Shown one piece after another: positions 39,246-46,328 of a DNA stretch of 64,000 nt. How positions within the stretch are numbered: position 1 is the first letter of the stretch; each line of letters opens with the position of its first letter. The notes beneath the pieces are model-generated. The model ran no database searches. It was not told the DNA's origin and saw only the letters and a list, made by a program, of their open reading frames with translations. This DNA comes from Cellvibrionaceae bacterium (lineage in GTDB: Bacteria > Pseudomonadota > Gammaproteobacteria > Pseudomonadales > Cellvibrionaceae), in the NCBI GenBank assembly GCA_024707385.1, contig JANPZW010000013.1, positions 62,001 to 126,000 of the forward strand, in the 5' to 3' direction. The translations under genes were made by a program, and so were the position numbers.

Positions 39246-41990
39246 ATGCGACGATTTTCCTTACGCCAGAAACTGATCCTCGGAGTTCTCGTTCTCGGTG
39301 GCTTTATCACCATTGTCGTCGCGGTCATCGAGGTCTACTTCAATTATCGCGCTGAGCGGAAAGAGATTGACGAGCAGATCAAAATTGCAGAGTCCGCAAG
39401 CTTGCCGACTTTGCGTTCGGCGCTGTGGGCGCTTGATGACGCCCAGGTCAGCAGACTGCTCGACGGGATGCTGACGGTGCCGGTGATCGGTTTTGTCGAG
39501 GTAGAAAGCGACGGTCGAATTCTCAGCGCGGGCCGGAAACTGGCGCCCGAAGAGGACGCCATCCACCGCAAATTCCCCGTATTCTTCGACGACGGTGAGC
39601 GCGTCCACGATCTCGGCGAACTGCGCATCTACGCACCACTGGAGCCGCTTTATCAGAAACTATTCCACCAAACCATCCGCACCCTCGCCGTCAACGCAGT
39701 GCGCACCCTGCTGGTGGCACTGCTGCTGGGGTATTTTTTCGACCGGCTGGTGACCCGCCATGTCCGCCGGGTGGCGAAATATCTGGAACAGACACCCTAC
39801 GCTTCCGATGCGCCGCCACTCAATCTGGAGCGCTCAAGTCAGCATCGCGACGAGCTGGACGAACTTGCTCTGGCGGTGAATCACCTGCGCGCACGGCTCA
39901 ATATCTACGACCGCGAAATCCGCGATGAGAAAAGCCGCTATTACGCCCTGGTGGAAAACAATCCAGAAGCGATCTGGCGCTGCGAAATGCAAAAGCCGAT
40001 TGCCGTCACCAGTCCGGTCAACACCCAAATCAAGGAGCTCAATCGCTACGCGGTGCTAGCGGAGATCAATGAAGCTGCAGCGTATATGACAGCGGGCAAA
40101 AGCCGCCACGCAGTCATCGGCGGCGAATGGCGCAAGCTGCCGTTTCTCCACGAAACCATATGGGGCGAACTGGTTAACCGGCACTACCGGGTGAAGGATC
40201 TGATCAGTCACTTCACCGATGCGGACGGCAAGGACCGCTTTTTTGCCAACAGCCTGACCTGCCTGATTTCTGATGGCCACATTAAGACCATCTGGGGAAT
40301 CGCCATCGAAATCACCCAACGGGTGGCGGCGCAACACCAGCTGGAGCAGCGCGAACAGCAGCTCAGCCTCAGCCAGGCGCGCCTCGCCGAGGCGCAGGCA
40401 TTGGCCCATATGGGCCACTGGGTATACAACGCGGAAACGGATGCGCTGCAGGTGAGCGACGAATTTGCACGCATTTTCGGCTTCGAGCCGGGCAAGGCCC
40501 AGCCGAAATGGTCGGAACTCATGGACCGCATCCATCCAGATGATCGCACCTATGTGATCAACTCCCTGGCCGACACCAAAAGGGACGCCGTGGGCGCGGA
40601 GCACCGCATCGTCTGGCCAAACGGTGAAGAGCGCTACGTTCAGGCTATAGCGCGCAAAAACATCATCCACAATCGGATTGTCGGCACCTTCGGCATCATC
40701 ATGGATATCACCGATCGCCGTCGCGCCGAAGAGGATCGCAAGCGCAGCCAGCAGGCGTTGATTGAGAGCGAGGCGCGCATGGCGGAAGCTCAGGCCATCG
40801 CGCACCTCGGCCACTGGATTCTGGATCAGAAAACCCAGATCCTAAATTGCAGCGACGAATTCTTCCGCCTGTTCGGCCATCCGCCGCAATCCTTTCAGCC
40901 CACGCTGCAGGATTTCTACCGCCAGGTGCATGCGGAGGACCGCGAGCGGATCCACGAGATCTTCAGCAAGCTGACACAGAAGGCGCTGACCCACGAGTAT
41001 CGCATCATCCGCAGCGACGGCAGCCTGCGCTATATGCGCGGCACCATCACACCGTTTTATTCCGGCGGCAGGGACATACAACGCGTCTTCGGCATCGCCA
41101 TGGATATCACCGAGCAAAAACTCGCTGAGCTGACGTCGGCCCGACAGCAGAAACAACTTCTGCGCGCCGACAAACTCGCCTCCCTCGGCACCATGGTCGC
41201 GGGCGTGGCCCATGAGATCAACAATCCCAACCATCTCATCCAGATGAACGCGGACCTGCTGGAAACCTTCACCCACAGTCTGCTGCAACTGTTGGACGAT
41301 TACATGGGCGCCGAGCGCAGCAGCCTGCAGTTCAACGGCATGTCCATCGACGAGATCATCACTACTACGCCCGAGCTGCTGGCCGACATCAAGGCTTCGA
41401 GCCGGCGCATCGACAGGATTGTGAAAGATCTGAAAAACTTCGCCCGCCCGCGCGACAATGCCGAGATGCTCCCCCTGGATCTCAACCAGGTCATCGACAA
41501 AACCCGCACCTTGCTGACTTCCACGCTGGACAAGCGCCATATCCGCCTGGATTACGAATTGACACCCAACCTGCCGCTGGTGCTCGGTGATTCCCAGCAA
41601 TTGGAACAGGTGTTGATCAACCTAGTCACCAACGCCCTCGACGCCGTGGACGGGGCTGACGCCCGCGTACTGGTGCGCACCAGCGCCGAAGCCAATCAGG
41701 TGGTATGCGAAGTCATCGACAACGGCTGCGGCATCACTGCGGAAAACCTGCGCCATGTTTTCGACCCCTTTTTCACCACCAAACAGGAACAAGGCGGCAC
41801 CGGCCTCGGGTTATCTATTTCATTCCGCCTGATCCGCGAACACGGCGGTCAACTCGAAGTTATTTCCGATACTGGCACTGGTACAACCATGCGTGTCACT
41901 CTGCCCGTGCGCGGCCCGGTGGAGGCAAAACCCCCTGCGACAAAATTTGCTGGCCTGACAAAAGAAGACAGCGAGAGAGAAGGAACGTGA
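39246..41990 (+). CDS. Membrane sensor histidine kinase with three PAS domains
   Basis: 914 residues: membrane segment about 8-31; periplasmic domain about 32-145; second membrane segment about 146-167; a HAMP-like linker to about 220; PAS domains at about 228-360, 383-490 and 513-625; HisKA with His656 (GVAHEINNPNHLI); HATPase about 745-895 with NLVTNALDAV, DNGCGI and GGTGLGLSI. The kinase core is of the NtrB/AtoS type that usually partners sigma-54 activators, and such an activator follows at 42314. It begins seven bases after the binding-protein-like gene, so ligand binding in the periplasm probably feeds this kinase. Confidence 0.92.
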   Translation: MRRFSLRQKLILGVLVLGGFITIVVAVIEVYFNYRAERKEIDEQIKIAESASLPTLRSALWALDDAQVSRLLDGMLTVPVIGFVEVESDGRILSAGRKLAPEEDAIHRKFPVFFDDGERVHDLGELRIYAPLEPLYQKLFHQTIRTLAVNAVRTLLVALLLGYFFDRLVTRHVRRVAKYLEQTPYASDAPPLNLERSSQHRDELDELALAVNHLRARLNIYDREIRDEKSRYYALVENNPEAIWRCEMQKPIAVTSPVNTQIKELNRYAVLAEINEAAAYMTAGKSRHAVIGGEWRKLPFLHETIWGELVNRHYRVKDLISHFTDADGKDRFFANSLTCLISDGHIKTIWGIAIEITQRVAAQHQLEQREQQLSLSQARLAEAQALAHMGHWVYNAETDALQVSDEFARIFGFEPGKAQPKWSELMDRIHPDDRTYVINSLADTKRDAVGAEHRIVWPNGEERYVQAIARKNIIHNRIVGTFGIIMDITDRRRAEEDRKRSQQALIESEARMAEAQAIAHLGHWILDQKTQILNCSDEFFRLFGHPPQSFQPTLQDFYRQVHAEDRERIHEIFSKLTQKALTHEYRIIRSDGSLRYMRGTITPFYSGGRDIQRVFGIAMDITEQKLAELTSARQQKQLLRADKLASLGTMVAGVAHEINNPNHLIQMNADLLETFTHSLLQLLDDYMGAERSSLQFNGMSIDEIITTTPELLADIKASSRRIDRIVKDLKNFARPRDNAEMLPLDLNQVIDKTRTLLTSTLDKRHIRLDYELTPNLPLVLGDSQQLEQVLINLVTNALDAVDGADARVLVRTSAEANQVVCEVIDNGCGITAENLRHVFDPFFTTKQEQGGTGLGLSISFRLIREHGGQLEVISDTGTGTTMRVTLPVRGPVEAKPPATKFAGLTKEDSEREGT

Positions 41991-42181
41991 GCGCAATGCT
42001 TTCAAGCATTGCCACGCCGCAGGAAGAAATTTTTCTAACGAGTGCAACAAATGTCGCACCCCCAGGCAGCCATAACGCCAGCACTTATGCGAACGTGGGC
42101 TGGCACTGTGAACCACAAATTGCGTCGCCACTGCTGCCGGAATCGATGGCGCGCTATTTGCTGACGCTCTTTGTTGAATAG
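41987..42181 (+). CDS. Possible small ORF between kinase and regulator
   Basis: A 64-codon frame beginning at a GTG that overlaps the kinase stop (GTGA) with AAGGA two bases upstream, or at an ATG at 41996. The product has no recognised family. A 9-bp hairpin (GCAATGCTT...AAGCATTGC, 41993-42012) overlaps its start. It could be a real linker protein or chance; codon usage is not decisive. Confidence 0.3.
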   Translation: MSAMLSSIATPQEEIFLTSATNVAPPGSHNASTYANVGWHCEPQIASPLLPESMARYLLTLFVE

Positions 42182-42313
42182 GTTTTTCGATGCTGTCCCG
42201 CTTTCCAAGCGTTTGCGCTAACAATCAAAAAAACCGCGCTGACGACCGCACAATCTCCGCCGCTGCGGAATTGAACGGCGCAGCCATTGACGCGAGCTAA
42301 TCCTGTGACAGAT
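41991..42313. other. Spacer between kinase and response regulator
   Basis: Contains the possible small ORF and the hairpin at 41993-42012. No clear promoter or terminator is seen, so the kinase and regulator may still be co-transcribed. Confidence 0.4.
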
Positions 42314-43717
42314 ATGACCGACGCCCTACCTGTTTTACTGGTCGATGACGAAGCCCAAATCCTCCGCAGCACCGCACTCGCCCTGCGCACGGCAGGCATC
42401 GCCAATGTGGTGACCCTCAGCGACAGTCGCGAAGTCCTGCCCTTCCTCGCCGGGCATCGGGTCGGCGCTGCCCTCCTGGATCTGAATATGCCGCATATCG
42501 GCGGCGGGGGACTGCTAGAGCAGATTTCCCAGGCGCATCCGGACATACCCGTCATGATCATGACCGCTGCCAACGAAATTGAACTTGCGGTGCGCTGCAT
42601 GCGCATGGGCGCGGTGGATTATCTGGTGAAGCCGGTGGAAAAAACCCGCTTGGTCAGCGCCGTCAACCGCGCACTGGAAACCCGCAGTCTGCGCGACGAA
42701 ATCGATCATTTGCGCCAGGGACTTTTGTCGCGCAGCCTCAACAAGCCGGAGGCTTTTACGCATATCATCAGCGAGAACGACGCCATGCGCGATCTGTTCT
42801 GCTACATAGAAGCCATCAGCCGCACAACCCAACCCGTGTTGATCACCGGCGAAACCGGCACCGGCAAAGAATTATTTGCCCGCGCTGTCCATTTAGCATC
42901 CGGCCGCAGCGGCGAATTTGTCGCGGTCACCGTATCGGGCCTTGATGACACCACCTTTTCCGATACCCTTTTCGGCCATAAAAAAGGCGCGTTCACTGGC
43001 GCCGAAAGCAAACGCGAGGGACTGATCGCATCGGCGCAGAACGGCACTTTATTTCTCGACGAAATTGGCGATCTCTCAATACCATCACAGGTTAAACTTC
43101 TACGCCTGCTGCAGGAGCGCGAATACTACCCTCTCGGCGAGGATCAACCGCGCATTTCCAATGCCCGGGTAGTGGTCGCAACCAATGTCGATCTGCGCAA
43201 AGCAATCGAACAGGGCGATTTCCGTCAGGATTTGTTTTTCCGCCTCAAACCACACCATGTGCAAATACCGCCGTTGCGCGAGCGCATTGATGATATTCCG
43301 GCGCTGGTGGAAAAATTCTGCGAGCGCGCCGCAGCGGAATTGGATATTCCACCACCGGCGATTCCTGTGGCGCTCTATCAACTTTTAAATACCTATCACT
43401 TCCCCGGCAATGTGCGCGAGCTGGAAGGCATGGTATTCGATGCGGTGGCGCGCCAACGCGGCGCCAATCTGAGCCTGCAAAGTTTCCGCCGCGCGATGGG
43501 ACTGGATGCAACCTCAGAAATTTCCAGCGCAGCCAAAACCGATAGCCTGTTCAATGTGGAGGATCCGTTACCGACACTGAAAGAAGCAGAGGAAGCACTC
43601 GTACAAGCCGCCCTGAAAAAAGCCGACGGCAATCAAGGTATCGCCGCGAATTTATTGGGCATTACGCGCCAAGCGCTGAACAAGCGACTCATTCGAGCTC
43701 GCGAAGGTGAAAAATAG
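42314..43717 (+). CDS. Sigma-54-dependent response regulator (NtrC/AtoC type)
   Basis: 467 residues from the ATG at 42314 (a GTG at 42305 is equally possible). Receiver domain with phospho-acceptor Asp56 (LLDLNMPHIGG); AAA+ sigma-54 interaction domain with Walker A GETGTGKELFARA, the essential sigma-54 contact loop KGAFTGAES, Walker B TLFLDEIGDL and the arginine finger region FRQDLFFRLKP; a Fis-type helix-turn-helix at the C-terminus (GNQGIAANLLGITRQALNKRL). It should activate sigma-54 promoters when phosphorylated by the neighbouring kinase. Two sigma-54-like promoters lie 0.3 and 2 kb downstream. Confidence 0.95.
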   Translation: MTDALPVLLVDDEAQILRSTALALRTAGIANVVTLSDSREVLPFLAGHRVGAALLDLNMPHIGGGGLLEQISQAHPDIPVMIMTAANEIELAVRCMRMGAVDYLVKPVEKTRLVSAVNRALETRSLRDEIDHLRQGLLSRSLNKPEAFTHIISENDAMRDLFCYIEAISRTTQPVLITGETGTGKELFARAVHLASGRSGEFVAVTVSGLDDTTFSDTLFGHKKGAFTGAESKREGLIASAQNGTLFLDEIGDLSIPSQVKLLRLLQEREYYPLGEDQPRISNARVVVATNVDLRKAIEQGDFRQDLFFRLKPHHVQIPPLRERIDDIPALVEKFCERAAAELDIPPPAIPVALYQLLNTYHFPGNVRELEGMVFDAVARQRGANLSLQSFRRAMGLDATSEISSAAKTDSLFNVEDPLPTLKEAEEALVQAALKKADGNQGIAANLLGITRQALNKRLIRAREGEK

Positions 43718-43728
43718 AAACTCCGATT

Positions 43729-43746
43729 TGGTGATAATTCTCACCA
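43729..43746. promoter_or_regulatory. CRP/Vfr-like palindrome
   Basis: TGGTGATAATTCTCACCA is a perfect palindrome apart from its centre and contains the GTGA-N6-TCAC core typical of CRP/Vfr sites. It lies 12 bases after the regulator gene; it could instead be a weak mRNA 3' hairpin. Confidence 0.35.
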
Positions 43747-43776
43747 GATAAACTCTTGGAAATGACGGTTTGGAAA

Positions 43777-43804
43777 ATAACAATTCTGGTAATAACCATT
43801 CTGG
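43777..43804 (+). repeat. 13-bp direct repeat pair
   Basis: ATAACAATTCTGG and ATAACCATTCTGG are spaced by 15 bases start to start. They lie about 210-240 bases upstream of the sigma-54-like promoter, a common distance for enhancer sites. Confidence 0.4.
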
Positions 43805-44015
43805 AATAACGATCGCCACAAAAGAGCAACTCCTCGAAGTAATAACACCCTTTAAATAGACATCAAAAACATCTTGTCACGAAGGGCCGACCCGATCGGC
43901 AGGCCCTGCGACAAAGGTTGCAAATTTCCAACGAGTTCTGAAACCGCCGCAAAAAAAGTCTCTCTCCTGTCGCCAGGAAAAAACACAAACCATTGATTTT
44001 TAAATATTTTTTGTA

Positions 44016-44034
44016 TTGGCATTATTGCTGCACT
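44016..44034 (+). promoter_or_regulatory. Sigma-54-like promoter for the 44213-csrA transcript
   Basis: TTGGCATTATTGCTGCAC has GG (44018-44019) and GC (44030-44031) ten bases apart, matching the sigma-54 -24/-12 rule and the TGGCA/TGC consensus. It is 180 bases upstream of the next start codon and nearly identical to the element at 45720. Confidence 0.6.
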
Positions 44035-44212
44035 TACCTTCATTACAACTGACCGGAGCGGCAGCCACTTCCGGAAGATGAGCCAGGATTTAACGGAAAT
44101 CATCTATATAACAGCGGATTACGTATTTCGTGCTGTTATGGGAGCTGCCATAAGGACAGATGAGTAAAGGTGATTCCGGGACATAAAACAAATCAACCTG
44201 GAGCGGTATGCA

Positions 44213-44680
44213 ATGTATTGCACGGAAATATGCTCGGACCTAGCGTTATGCAAAAAATCAAGCATAACCGAAAAGTCCCAAGAACAGAAAATGGCCATCA
44301 ACCAGGCGCTCGGGCAGCTCGAGGAAACTCTGCGCAGCACGAATGAAAGCATTGATAACTGCTTTGTTTTTACGCTTGAAAGCCGCAACCGCTTGATGGA
44401 CAAGATTGCAGAGGTAAAAACGCAGGCGACAATGTACGGCTGCGGTTATTTACAGGAATTGGCGTCCCTGGCAGAAATCGTGATCATGCTTCTATTTCGT
44501 TCGAATCATTATCGCGATCATCAGGGGCTGGCACAGATCGAAGATGCTGTGCAGCAGATGCAGCTGTGTTTCGCAACAAACACTTTGAGCGAAGGTCACA
44601 GACAACGTATTGCAGAGACCATTGAAAATCTCTGGCGATGGGTGGATATGAATACTTTAACCAGTGTTCGCCACTTTTAA
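44213..44680 (+). CDS. Helical hypothetical protein upstream of csrA
   Basis: 155 residues; GGAG nine bases before the ATG at 44213 supports this start. The product is predicted all-helical and soluble: QALGQLEETLRSTNESIDN, then a segment with TMYGCGYLQELASLAEIVIM, then a C-terminal helix ending ENLWRWVDM. I recognise no family. It is 35 bases upstream of csrA on the same strand and downstream of the sigma-54-like promoter at 44016, so it may be a co-expressed CsrA-pathway or signalling partner. It has three to four Cys near the N-terminus (MYCTEIC, LALCKK). Confidence 0.7.
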   Translation: MYCTEICSDLALCKKSSITEKSQEQKMAINQALGQLEETLRSTNESIDNCFVFTLESRNRLMDKIAEVKTQATMYGCGYLQELASLAEIVIMLLFRSNHYRDHQGLAQIEDAVQQMQLCFATNTLSEGHRQRIAETIENLWRWVDMNTLTSVRHF

Positions 44681-44715
44681 CTTTAGACAAAGTCCCAATG
44701 AAGGAGAGGTAAGTT

Positions 44716-44901
44716 ATGTTGATTCTGTCAAGAAAAACCGGAGAAAAATTGATGATTGGTGACGATGTCGAGCTGACCATACTCGGCATTAAAGGCAATC
44801 AGGTTCGGGTGGGTGTCAGTGCGCCAAAAGATGTACCGGTGCATCGCGAAGAGGTTTATCTGCGCATCCAGAATGAAAAGCATGAAGAGGTAAAAGCGTA
44901 A
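44716..44901 (+). CDS. csrA: Carbon storage regulator CsrA
   Basis: 61 residues, complete CsrA fold: [17 protein letters not shown], with the RNA-binding Arg44-type residue in the [11 protein letters not shown] segment. CsrA binds GGA motifs in mRNA leaders and controls translation and stability, often of biofilm and surface genes. AAGGAGAGG lies a few bases upstream of the ATG. It is followed by a terminator. It may be one of several csrA copies in the genome. Confidence 0.96.
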   Translation: MLILSRKTGEKLMIGDDVELTILGIKGNQVRVGVSAPKDVPVHREEVYLRIQNEKHEEVKA

Positions 44902-44976
44902 AAGCCGTGGCACAGAACCATAGCGTCGCATTGCAGATTATTTGATTTTATTTTGCTGCAAGTCCCCACTTGGCAG

Positions 44977-45006
44977 GCCGGCAACACAGTTGACCGGCTT
45001 TTTTTT
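44977..45006 (+). terminator. Terminator after csrA
   Basis: A nine-pair stem with one bulge (GCCGG-CAAC / GTTG-A-CCGGC) is followed by eight T. It lies 75 bases after the csrA stop. Confidence 0.8.
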
Positions 45007-45079
45007 CGTCCGCATTTTCATGCGGTGCATTTTAAGTGTGTGACTTTGTATACTGCCCGCTTGCTGCGGGGCTCTATCA

Positions 45080-45433
45080 ATGTCGATTTCAACGATTTTT
45101 TCTCTTGTGATAGTTGTGGCGCTGGTGGCGCTCTGGGCCCACCACGCCAATTTGAGTCGCCACGCGATTCATATCGCCCGCCAGCACTTACACAACCAGG
45201 GCTTGCAGTTTCTGGATCAGAGTGCGGTACTGTGCCGTTTACGTGTCTTGCGCGACCCGCGCCAGGGCCTATGCCTGCAGCGCACCTATCGTTTTGAATT
45301 TTCCTCCCAGGGTGATCGCCGCTACACCGGATGGATAACCCTGGATGGACGGCGCCTTACCGGCATCGAATTACAACCCTTCCGCGAAGTTGCGAGCGCC
45401 GAACCCCTGCCCCGCGATCCCACGATTCACTAG
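45080..45433 (+). CDS. DUF3301 domain protein
   Basis: 117 residues with one N-terminal membrane segment (about 5-22), then the DUF3301 pattern HIARQHLHNQGLQFLDQSAVL (abridged: ARQHLHNQGLQFLDQ), RTYRFEFSSQGDRRYTG and WITLDGRRLTGIELQPF. The family is conserved in gammaproteobacteria and has no known function; it is probably an inner-membrane protein facing one side with a small beta domain. It stands alone after the csrA terminator. Confidence 0.85.
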   Translation: MSISTIFSLVIVVALVALWAHHANLSRHAIHIARQHLHNQGLQFLDQSAVLCRLRVLRDPRQGLCLQRTYRFEFSSQGDRRYTGWITLDGRRLTGIELQPFREVASAEPLPRDPTIH

Positions 45434-45682
45434 CTCGGGTCACCAACTCGCACTTTACACTCACGCATCAGTAAGCGCGCACAAACTAAAGTGCTAAGTG
45501 TTACTTCCGTTCCCGCAAATTGGCAGGTGAAATACACCTCCATTCAGGCGCGTAACTTTCCTCCCCACTTTCCGACAACTAACGCCAATTCACGTTACCT
45601 ACGCTGCGATTGCAAGAAGGAAAATGGAGTCGGGAAAATTAACAAGGATGGCGCTTAAAAAAGGTCAAATAAAAATCTATCT

Positions 45683-45710
45683 ATTTGAAAAACAAAGGAA
45701 TTATTCAAAT
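45683..45710. promoter_or_regulatory. Inverted repeat next to the sigma-54-like promoter
   Basis: ATTTGAA and TTCAAAT are separated by 14 bases and end ten bases before the -24 element. This close placement would suit IHF or a repressor better than a classical enhancer. Confidence 0.35.
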
Positions 45711-45719
45711 TAAAAAGTC

Positions 45720-45737
45720 TTGGCATTACATCTGCTT
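45720..45737 (+). promoter_or_regulatory. Sigma-54-like promoter for the VPEID-CTERM gene
   Basis: TTGGCATTACATCTGCTT has GG (45722-45723) and GC (45734-45735) exactly ten bases apart. The predicted start near 45747 leaves a leader of about 50 bases. It shares TTGGCATTA-N3-CTGC with the element at 44016. Confidence 0.65.
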
Positions 45738-45799
45738 ATGATAGATGAACCGGCGACCTTTGCGCCGGAGTCGTGAACGCGCCTTCGGAGACTTTAATA

Positions 45800-46099
45800 A
45801 TGAAAAAGCAACTTTTAGGAATGGGACTGGCCGCCGCCCTTGCATTGGCCTCCTCTCCCAGCTTCGCAACCGGCAAGCACCACACGCCGAGCTTTAATGT
45901 GAAAGACAAAATCTGCCACTTCCTACCAGTACTCTGCAAAAAACCAGAGAAACCGGTGAAGCCAGGCAAACCTGATAAACCTGGAAAGCCTGACAAGCCC
46001 CATGCAGTACCAGAAATTGATGCAGCTAATGCCGGTCTTGCCATTGCGCTGCTGAGCGGCTTGGTCGCCATCCGTCGCGAGCGCCGTAAGCGCCGTTAA
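45800..46099 (+). CDS. VPEID-CTERM sorting-signal protein (exosortase E substrate)
   Basis: 99 residues. Signal peptide (cleavage near SFA-TG, residue 23); a short mature part with Cys39 and Cys46 (ICHFLPVLC); a Lys-Pro-rich repeat (KPEKPVKPGKPDKPGKPDKP); then the tripartite sorting tail VPEID (70-74), hydrophobic helix (76-91) and basic end RRERRKRR. This layout is the VPEID-CTERM variant of PEP-CTERM, recognised and cut by exosortase E. GGAG lies nine bases before the ATG. The gene is preceded by a sigma-54-like promoter and followed by a strong terminator; the exosortase gene is next. The exported product would be a small Lys-Pro cationic peptide with a possible disulphide. Confidence 0.92.
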   Translation: MKKQLLGMGLAAALALASSPSFATGKHHTPSFNVKDKICHFLPVLCKKPEKPVKPGKPDKPGKPDKPHAVPEIDAANAGLAIALLSGLVAIRRERRKRR

Positions 46100-46118
46100 G
46101 ATCTGCGATAAAGCTCGC

Positions 46119-46152
46119 AAAGCCCCTGGAGTATCTCCAGGGGCTTTTTTTT
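46119..46152 (+). terminator. Strong terminator after the VPEID-CTERM gene
   Basis: A perfect stem of 11-13 bp (AAGCCCCTGGAG / CTCCAGGGGCTT) with a TAT loop and eight T. It separates transcription of the abundant substrate from that of the exosortase. Confidence 0.92.
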
Positions 46153-46214
46153 ACTTGTTTTTTACGTGCTGCCCCTTTTTTACTTACAACCCAAATTCAT
46201 CACATGCGCCACCT

Positions 46215-46256
46215 CGGCAGCACACCACACTGTTGCGGCAGCGCACTACACTGTTG
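46215..46256 (+). repeat. Tandem 21-bp repeat upstream of xrtE
   Basis: Two adjacent units, 46215-46235 and 46236-46256, share CGGCAGC-R-CAC-Y-ACACTGTTG with two differences. They lie 73 bases before the exosortase start and might bind a regulator. Confidence 0.6.
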
Positions 46257-46328
46257 AGACAGGCGCATATTTGCGATTAAGGTGGCCATACCAAACGCCC
46301 CCTCCTGGGCCAAATCAAGGAGTCCCGC

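Larger units (their letters stand above)
43718..44212. other. Intergenic regulatory region upstream of the 44213 gene and csrA
   Basis: 495 bases with no convincing gene. It holds a GTGA-N6-TCAC palindrome (43729-43746), a 13-bp direct repeat pair (43777-43804) and a sigma-54-like promoter (44016-44034). The 83-codon minus frame 43852-44103 has no family or ribosome-site support. Confidence 0.55.
45434..45799. other. Regulatory region upstream of the VPEID-CTERM gene
   Basis: AT-rich toward its right end. It holds an inverted repeat (45683-45710), the sigma-54-like promoter (45720-45737) and a leader with a hairpin (45750-45768) and two GGA motifs before the start codon. No gene is seen. Confidence 0.6.

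Noticed and set aside
43852..44103. An 83-codon minus frame between the regulator and the 44213 gene
   Set aside because: No ribosome site or family; it covers the sigma-54-like promoter.
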